From positions 7,069,920-7,133,919 of the forward strand of contig CM062292.1 of NCBI GenBank assembly GCA_031216915.1: a stretch of DNA of 64,000 bases. Reading direction: 5' to 3'. Within the stretch, counting starts at the first letter, position 1. Every line of letters starts with the position of its first letter. Positions 58,200-64,000 of the stretch are shown here, one piece after another. The DNA is from Pictodentalium vernedei (lineage: Eukaryota; Mollusca; Scaphopoda; Dentaliida; Dentaliidae). Made by a program: the position numbers and the translations under genes. Below the pieces are notes generated by a model, which was given only the letters and a program-made list of their open reading frames with translations, made no database searches and was not told the origin of the DNA.

Positions 58200-59000
58200 G
58201 TGGAAGTAAAGTTTTTCTTCAACGTTAAAATTTGAGCTTGTAACCAACACCTGGATGTAAGTCCTCCAAATGGGACACCGAGGGTACAAACGATCGGTCA
58301 TACTTGATTTTATTCCTGCACTGTGGCTATGATATCCTGAAAGTAACATTAAACACCCAACAAATGAATAACTAAATGAATGTGCAATAACACGCGCGGT
58401 GTGTGAGTGAATGAAAAGCACCAACGTTAACCATGTAAATGTAGTGACGTCGTGATATTAGAATAACTTCAGAGAAACACATGTAAATAGGTTGAAATGC
58501 CTCCAACGAGGTTGTCGTGACGACCGACTGATTATCATTTGATGGGACACCAACTTATTACATGCGTTGTTTATTCTCTTATCGCTCTTACGGAAATGTT
58601 CAGAGTCTAGTTCTTCCTTCGACGTTAGTAAAGTTTTACTTCAGTGCTCAAATAGGAGCTTGTAACCAACTCTTGGATGTAAGTCCTCCAAATGGGACAC
58701 CAAAGGTACAAACGATTGGTCATACTTGATTTTATATCTACATTGTGGCTATGATATTCTAAAAGTAACATTGAACACCCAACAAATGAATAAATAGATG
58801 AATGTACAATAACACGGCGTGTGAGTTAATCAAAAGCACCAACTTTAACCATGCATATGTATATTTGTGACCTAAGAATGACTTCGGAGAAACACATGTA
58901 AATAGATTGGTATGTATCCAACGGGTATGTCGTGAAGTCTGGTTACCATTTTATTACACTCGTTGGTTGTTCTCTTAATAACTAAATCTTATCATAATGA
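58200..59000 (+). repeat. ~415-bp direct duplication
   Basis: GCTTGTAACCAAC near 58,234 and 58,650 starts two copies that share GGATGTAAGTCCTCCAAATG, GGTCATACTTGATTTTAT and GAGAAACACATGTAAATAG. Diverged by small changes. Confidence 0.9.
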
Positions 59001-59049
59001 TCGGTTTTGTAAATCAACATCTGGGTAAATGTACGCGTCGTAAGGTTCC

Positions 59050-60590
59050 CGGATACCCTTAGCATTGCCACACATCTCCTACCACAGTTCTCGGATCCCA
59101 TCAACATTACCACACTGTTCGTACCCTTAGGTCTCGGATCCCCCAACTCTACCACACAGCTCGTATCCTTAGTTCTAGGATCCCCTCAGCATTTCTACAT
59201 GGTTCGTACCCTTTCTACTTAAATCTCCTCAGCATTGCCACACATCTTCTACCACAGTTCTCGGATCTCATCAACATTACCACACTGTTCGTATCCTTAG
59301 GTCTCGGATCCCCCCCCCCCCCCCCACCTCTACCACACAGTTTGTACCCTTGGTTCTCGGATCACCTCAGCATTCCCACTTAGTTCGTACCCTTTCTACT
59401 TAAATCTCCATTTCCACACATCTCCTTCCACAGTTTTCGGAACCCATCAACATTACCACACCGTTCGTACCCTTAGGTCTCGGATCCCCCAACCTTACCA
59501 TACAGTTCGTACCCTTTGTTCTCGGATCCCCTCAGCATTTCCACATAGTTCGTACTCGTTCTACTTAAATATCGTCAGGATTACCACACTGTTTGAACCC
59601 TTAGTTCTCGGATCCCCCAACCCTGTCACACTGTTCGTACACTTAGTTCTCGGATACCACCACACAGCATTCCCACATAGTTCGTACCCATTCTACATAA
59701 ATCTTATCAGCGTTACCACACAGCTCGTACCATTTCTTTTTAAATCACTCCAGAATTGCCACAGAGTACGTACCCTTAATCCTCTGAAAACTTAAGCATT
59801 ATCAAACAGTTCGTACCCTTTCTCCTTAGATCCCTTCAGCATTGGCACACGTTTCGTACCTTTTCTGCTAGGATCCCCTCAACATTACCACACAGTCCAT
59901 ACGCTTTCTCCTCGCATCCCCTTGGCATTACCACACAGTGCGTACCCTTTCTTCTCGGATCCTCTCAGCATTCCCATGGCTCGTACCCTTTCTACTTAAA
60001 TCTACTCAGCATTACTACACAGCTCGTACCATTTCTACTAGAATCACCTCAGAATTACCACACAGTACGTACCCTTTCTCCCCGGATTCCATCAACATTA
60101 CCACACAGTTCGTATCCTTCTCCTCGAATCCCCTCAGTATTACTACACAGTTCGTACCCTTTCTCCTTAGATCCTCTCGGCATTAGCATGCAGTTCGTAC
60201 CTTTTCTTCTCGAATCCCTCAAAATTACCACACGATTAGTACCCTTTCTCCTCGGGTCCCCTCAGCATTGCCACACAGTACGTACCCTTTCTCCTCGGAT
60301 CCTCTCAGCATCCCCGCATATTTACTATATATGTACCCAGCATTACCACGCAGTTCGTACCATTTCCTCTCGAATCCCTTCAGAATTACCACCTCAGTAC
60401 GTATCATTTCTCCTCGGATCCTCTCAGCATTACCTCACAGTCCGTGCCCTTTCTCCTCGGATCCATTCAGCATTACCACACAGTTCGAGCTCTTTCTCCT
60501 CGAATCCCCTCAGCGTTACCAAACAGTCTGTACCCTTTCTCCTCGGGTTCCCTAAGCATTACCACAAGGATCGTACCCTTTCTTGAACCA
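59050..60590 (+). repeat. ~43-bp diverged tandem array, ~36 units
   Basis: Consensus GGATCCCCTCAGCATTACCA followed by CACAGTTCGTACCCTTTCTCCTC. GTACCCTTT near 60,239 and 60,282 gives the period. Units vary in length, so frames are short (up to 132 codons) and meaningless. Confidence 0.92.
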
Positions 60591-60915
60591 AGCCACCCGA
60601 TGAGCACCGATGCCTAAAAATCATCTAAATTAAACAATCTGCATTCTTCTCGTAGATGACCGCCACTAGTTTATGCATCTTGAGAAAAGACGCACCGAAG
60701 GTGTTTTATAATTTATACTTTGTCGACGTCTAATAAATCTGTATTGAACAAGGGCTCGTTAGAAAAAATAATACCTTATAATGGTATGGTCATATTTTTA
60801 TCCTCTTTTATCACACACAAACAAAAATATTATTTTAATGTTAACATATTTCGATATAGAGTTCTTCATTCTCAGTCCGTACGCAATGTTTTTTCTTTCG
60901 GGCCTTTCACTGATC
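60591..60915. other. no recognisable feature
   Basis: Unique-looking spacer between the array and the GA-rich tract. Confidence 0.4.
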
Positions 60916-61233
60916 AAATGCCAGAGAGACAGAGAGAGAGAGGGAGAGAGATGGGGAGTGAGAGGGGGATTTGAGATGGGAAAGGAGGGAGGAGAGGGGA
61001 AAGGGAAAGGTTGAGAGAGAGGGAGGGTCATGAGGTAGAGAGGGAGGGAGAGGGAGGTGGAGAGAAAGAGAGGGACGGATGTGCAGAGGGAGGAGAGGAG
61101 GGAGGGAGGTTAGGGAGGGAGGGAGGGGGAAGAGGTCGAGTGGAAAAGAGGTCGAGTTTAGGGAGGGGAGAAGTGGAGAGAGAGTGAATGAATGGAGAGC
61201 GAGAGAGGGAGTGAATGGAGATAAAGAGAGAGA

Positions 61234-61270
<37 letters not shown>

Positions 61271-61272
61271 GG
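60916..61272. repeat. (GAGA)n/(GGGA)n purine tract
   Basis: Purine-rich simple repeat (AGAGAGAGAG, GGAGGGAGGG). Open frames on both strands are artefacts. Confidence 0.95.
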
Positions 61273-63442
61273 TTATAAGCCTTGACGTTTCTGTCATTCC
61301 AAAAACCTTATATGTCTGTCATGGTGCAACTTCCCTCTCCTTTGTGCTCTCGCAAAATTCGTACACATGTCCACCAGGAGAGTCTCTTCGAACATGAATA
61401 CGTATTTTTTTCAGGCATTTAAGACTCGTTCCGCAGCCGTACATGTCTCTGCTCTGTTTTGGTTGTTCGCTGCTCAGAAAGGCTGACGCCCTTCTCCTCT
61501 TTTCCAATCGAAACAGCGTGTTCACCACGTAATTGGCATAATTTCGCGAGGCAGCCATCCAGATCATGTTGCTTTCGAAACTTTCGAAAATGAATTTTAA
61601 TAAAAGGTCTGTTAAAATTGTCTGGTCACTGCGCCTCCTCCCATAAACTTCCCAGTCGTTTGCATACTACAACCACGACGTCCATTTATCTTGCGCTCCA
61701 TGGCATAAACTCGAGTGTACATGTCTCTATTTAGTTCTAACAAACACCCGAGCGTTTCGTCTAAAAACAAAAATCTAATATTTTAACTTTTTTTATTTAT
61801 ACAAAACAAAACGTGTTACTGTTAAAATGTATATGGATGTTCTTTTCGATCTCGTGAAATGGGTGGAATATTGCCCCGGTGTTTGAACAATGTCCGTAAG
61901 CTAACTACCTTGTTCCATCCTGTTGTACGATTCTCTGATCATTGTCAGTCGACAAGTAAATCTTATTGATCAGTTCTGTATAGATGACGTGTTTTTGGCT
62001 TTGCATCGTGCTTATCGATTTGTGGATCAATCTAGCATAGAACAGACAACACTTGTACTCTTTAAAAGTAAAGTCGTTCTCCCACAACATTTCTGTTAAC
62101 CCTTTTATTTTTTATTTGGTTTCTCCTCGTCGGTCGGTGGTGTAAGCATACGATTCCGATTATCAAACCACGAATACTGCAATTTGCTACCTCCTGTCTC
62201 GTCTTAGAATTTCTCAGGAAGCTTTTTATTAGGTCTCGTCGGAATTATCGATTAGCGATCGATGGGATAATTGCTTGTGTTGTACCATTCCGACATTTCT
62301 AGAGATATGCACTTGTTAAAATCTGTCATCTCTTTCATGTAAGCTAAATTATACGTGTCGATGAACAAGAGCTTGGCTTTCGAACAGTCGCATTTTTCTT
62401 GATGTGTTCATAAATCGATGCATCAAAATCTTACTGAGATCTAAAATGCAGGAACCCATAAGACGGTTTGTGGAACGCTAAATGCGCCAAATTTCATATG
62501 TCAGGGCACTAGATTTTCATTGATCATGGTTCGATGTTGGTAAAGAGGTTTTTCTACGTATTGTACGGCATCCGCGTCCGATGTAATGAAACAAATGTCA
62601 GTCCCGTTCCTGATGTTTTCCATGAATTTCCTTACACGCAGTTTTTAACGAGTTTGAAAAAAAACTTTTTTCGAATCAGTTTTGACCGGCGTTCCCAAGC
62701 GAGTGTTGTTGTCTGTGTTCTATTTTTATATAGGGCTTCTCTTCGAATGTGATGATGTATATATAGATTAATCTTACACCATAATCTATGAATAATTTCC
62801 GATTTTTTGAAGCAGACCACGTATTTACGTTTATTGTTTAAATTTGGAATGAGTTTGCCCACTCCGTTCATTTCTAAACATTTAGGTGCAAGTGACAATT
62901 TTGCTGGGTAATCTAAATCCACTTCTAAAAGACACAGAGAGTGTCTACTTTTCGATCCCTTCTCGTTTCATTGCCTATTTGAATTTCCCAGTCAGTAACA
63001 GATGACTCATAGCTCAAAAGTATCAATTATTGGCATCTATATACGCGATGTATTTACTCGGTTCAAAATTGTTCTATCTTGTGATTATCGTGTATCTGCG
63101 TGATCTCAAGAATACTCCGCCTCTGAAACCTTTTTAACATAAGCAACATGTCTACATAGGATAATAATTCCATTTTAACACAGCGTCCTAAAAGCCAGCC
63201 CGGAAGACGTGTAATACTAAGTCGGGTTTACATCGTAATGTGTAGAACAGATCGTTCGAACATTTTCGAACACATCAGCCAAGAGAAGAAGGTTGGTTTT
63301 CATGTATAAATCGTGATAATCTTTCATAGCTTTCATCTTGAATAGTCTCTACACATTTTCACCATACTCGTAATCTTTATCTGAAATGAGTACGTCATAG
63401 AGTCGCGAATAAAATTGCTTTTTGCAAAGTTGCGACAACTCA
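61273..63442. other. no recognisable gene
   Basis: Several frames of 61-96 codons (for example minus-strand 61,319-61,567 and 62,632-62,922) show no domain I recognise. Unique-looking, AT-rich. Confidence 0.4.
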
Positions 63443-63693
63443 TTAACCCTTTACCCAACGTAACGGCCAAAACCGGCCAGCGCTATTCTCAAAAATCGCC
63501 AATTAATTTTCAAAATATTTTCATTTTTTGTCTCAAAAACATAGGTTATGACCCCTCGTTGGAACGAGCTCGTCGAGCTCGTTCCAACGAGGGGTCATAA
63601 CCTATGTTTTTGAGACAAAAAATGAAAAAAATTAGTTATTCAAGAATTTTTTTTACAAGTGTTGTCTGCTTTTCATGTTAGGTAAAGGGTTAA
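63443..63693. mobile_element. palindromic TTAA MITE (piggyBac-like), copy C
   Basis: TTAACCCTTTACCCAACG at the left and GGTAAAGGGTTAA at the right, central hairpin as in copies A and B, 251 bp, no coding. Near-identical to copy B. Confidence 0.78.
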
Positions 63694-64000
63694 ATTAGTA
63701 TAAACTATCTAACGGTTGCACAAATGTCCGGTCATGATTTTAAATTTCTACCTCTCTAAACTTCCGACTGTTTTTCTTTTTGGACTGGCGAACGTGAATT
63801 TTAAAACGTATACAAAACGTATTTCTCACTTGATTGCTGCTTCTTTTCTTTCCAACATCTCTCCGACTATTTTTTCTAACATATGTACGATCGACCATTA
63901 TATGAAGAAAATGTATTTTCTTTGCTGTGTGCGATTCAGTGGATATTCCCCTTGCTGATGCATCTGAGATTCTTCACAAACGGATGACTGTCGTAACCCA
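63694..64000. other. no recognisable feature
   Basis: An 80-codon plus-strand frame (63,716-63,958) shows no domain. Confidence 0.35.

Noticed and set aside
61319-61567. 82-codon minus-strand frame as an exon
   Set aside because: No recognised domain, repeat or clear splice context; length is within chance expectation.

Overview
This is repeat-rich nuclear DNA from an animal, most likely a marine invertebrate (deuterostome or lophotrochozoan; the sequence alone does not decide). The evidence is intron-split coding with GT/AG splice sites, a tRNA-derived SINE, Tc1, hAT-like and piggyBac-like elements, a Maverick/Polinton remnant, a solo LTR, many foldback elements and satellite arrays. There are no prokaryotic operons, and most long open frames are by-products of tandem repeats.

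Layout. 0.2-0.63 kb: a minisatellite. 1.24-1.64 kb: a hAT-like MITE. 1.87-20.85 kb: a large mirror-image structure. Its left arm (1.87-5.53 kb) and right arm (16.31-20.85 kb) carry the same components in inverted order: a ~144-bp satellite, a palindromic AGCATGATGCT satellite, a non-tandem block and a ~170-bp repeat. The interior holds a dead Tc1 element split by a solo LTR, (CCGT)n/(CTCC)n arrays, a hAT-like MITE with a perfect 8-bp target duplication, and a ~370-bp tandem repeat. 21.0-23.0 kb: a SINE with a perfect 12-bp target duplication next to a second dead Tc1 element. 23.15-26.47 kb: a TTAA-flanked inverted-repeat element containing a foldback.

26.75-57.9 kb: two minus-strand exons (57,677-57,892 and 26,753-26,967) each encode half of a C-type lectin domain. 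Their splice phases match, so they may be one gene with a 30.7-kb intron. That interval holds a Polinton remnant (28.5-29.7 kb), a frameshifted C2H2 zinc-finger gene (31.0-31.7 kb), an intact 807-codon PIN/XPG-like nuclease plus CXC-motif gene inside a 3.4-kb inverted-repeat element (33.2-36.6 kb), a foldback (38.9-40.05 kb) directly abutting a 6.2-kb array of 45-bp repeats (40.05-46.24 kb), a 33-bp array (53.3-54.7 kb) and a palindromic TTAA MITE. 58-64 kb: a ~415-bp duplication, a ~43-bp array, a GA-rich tract and another MITE copy.

The best protein-coding candidates are the lectin exons, the PIN-CXC protein and the Polinton protease and capsid-region fragments. The best candidates for something undescribed are the PIN-CXC inverted-repeat element and the 19-kb mirror-image structure. 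All calls come from reading the sequence; no database search was run.
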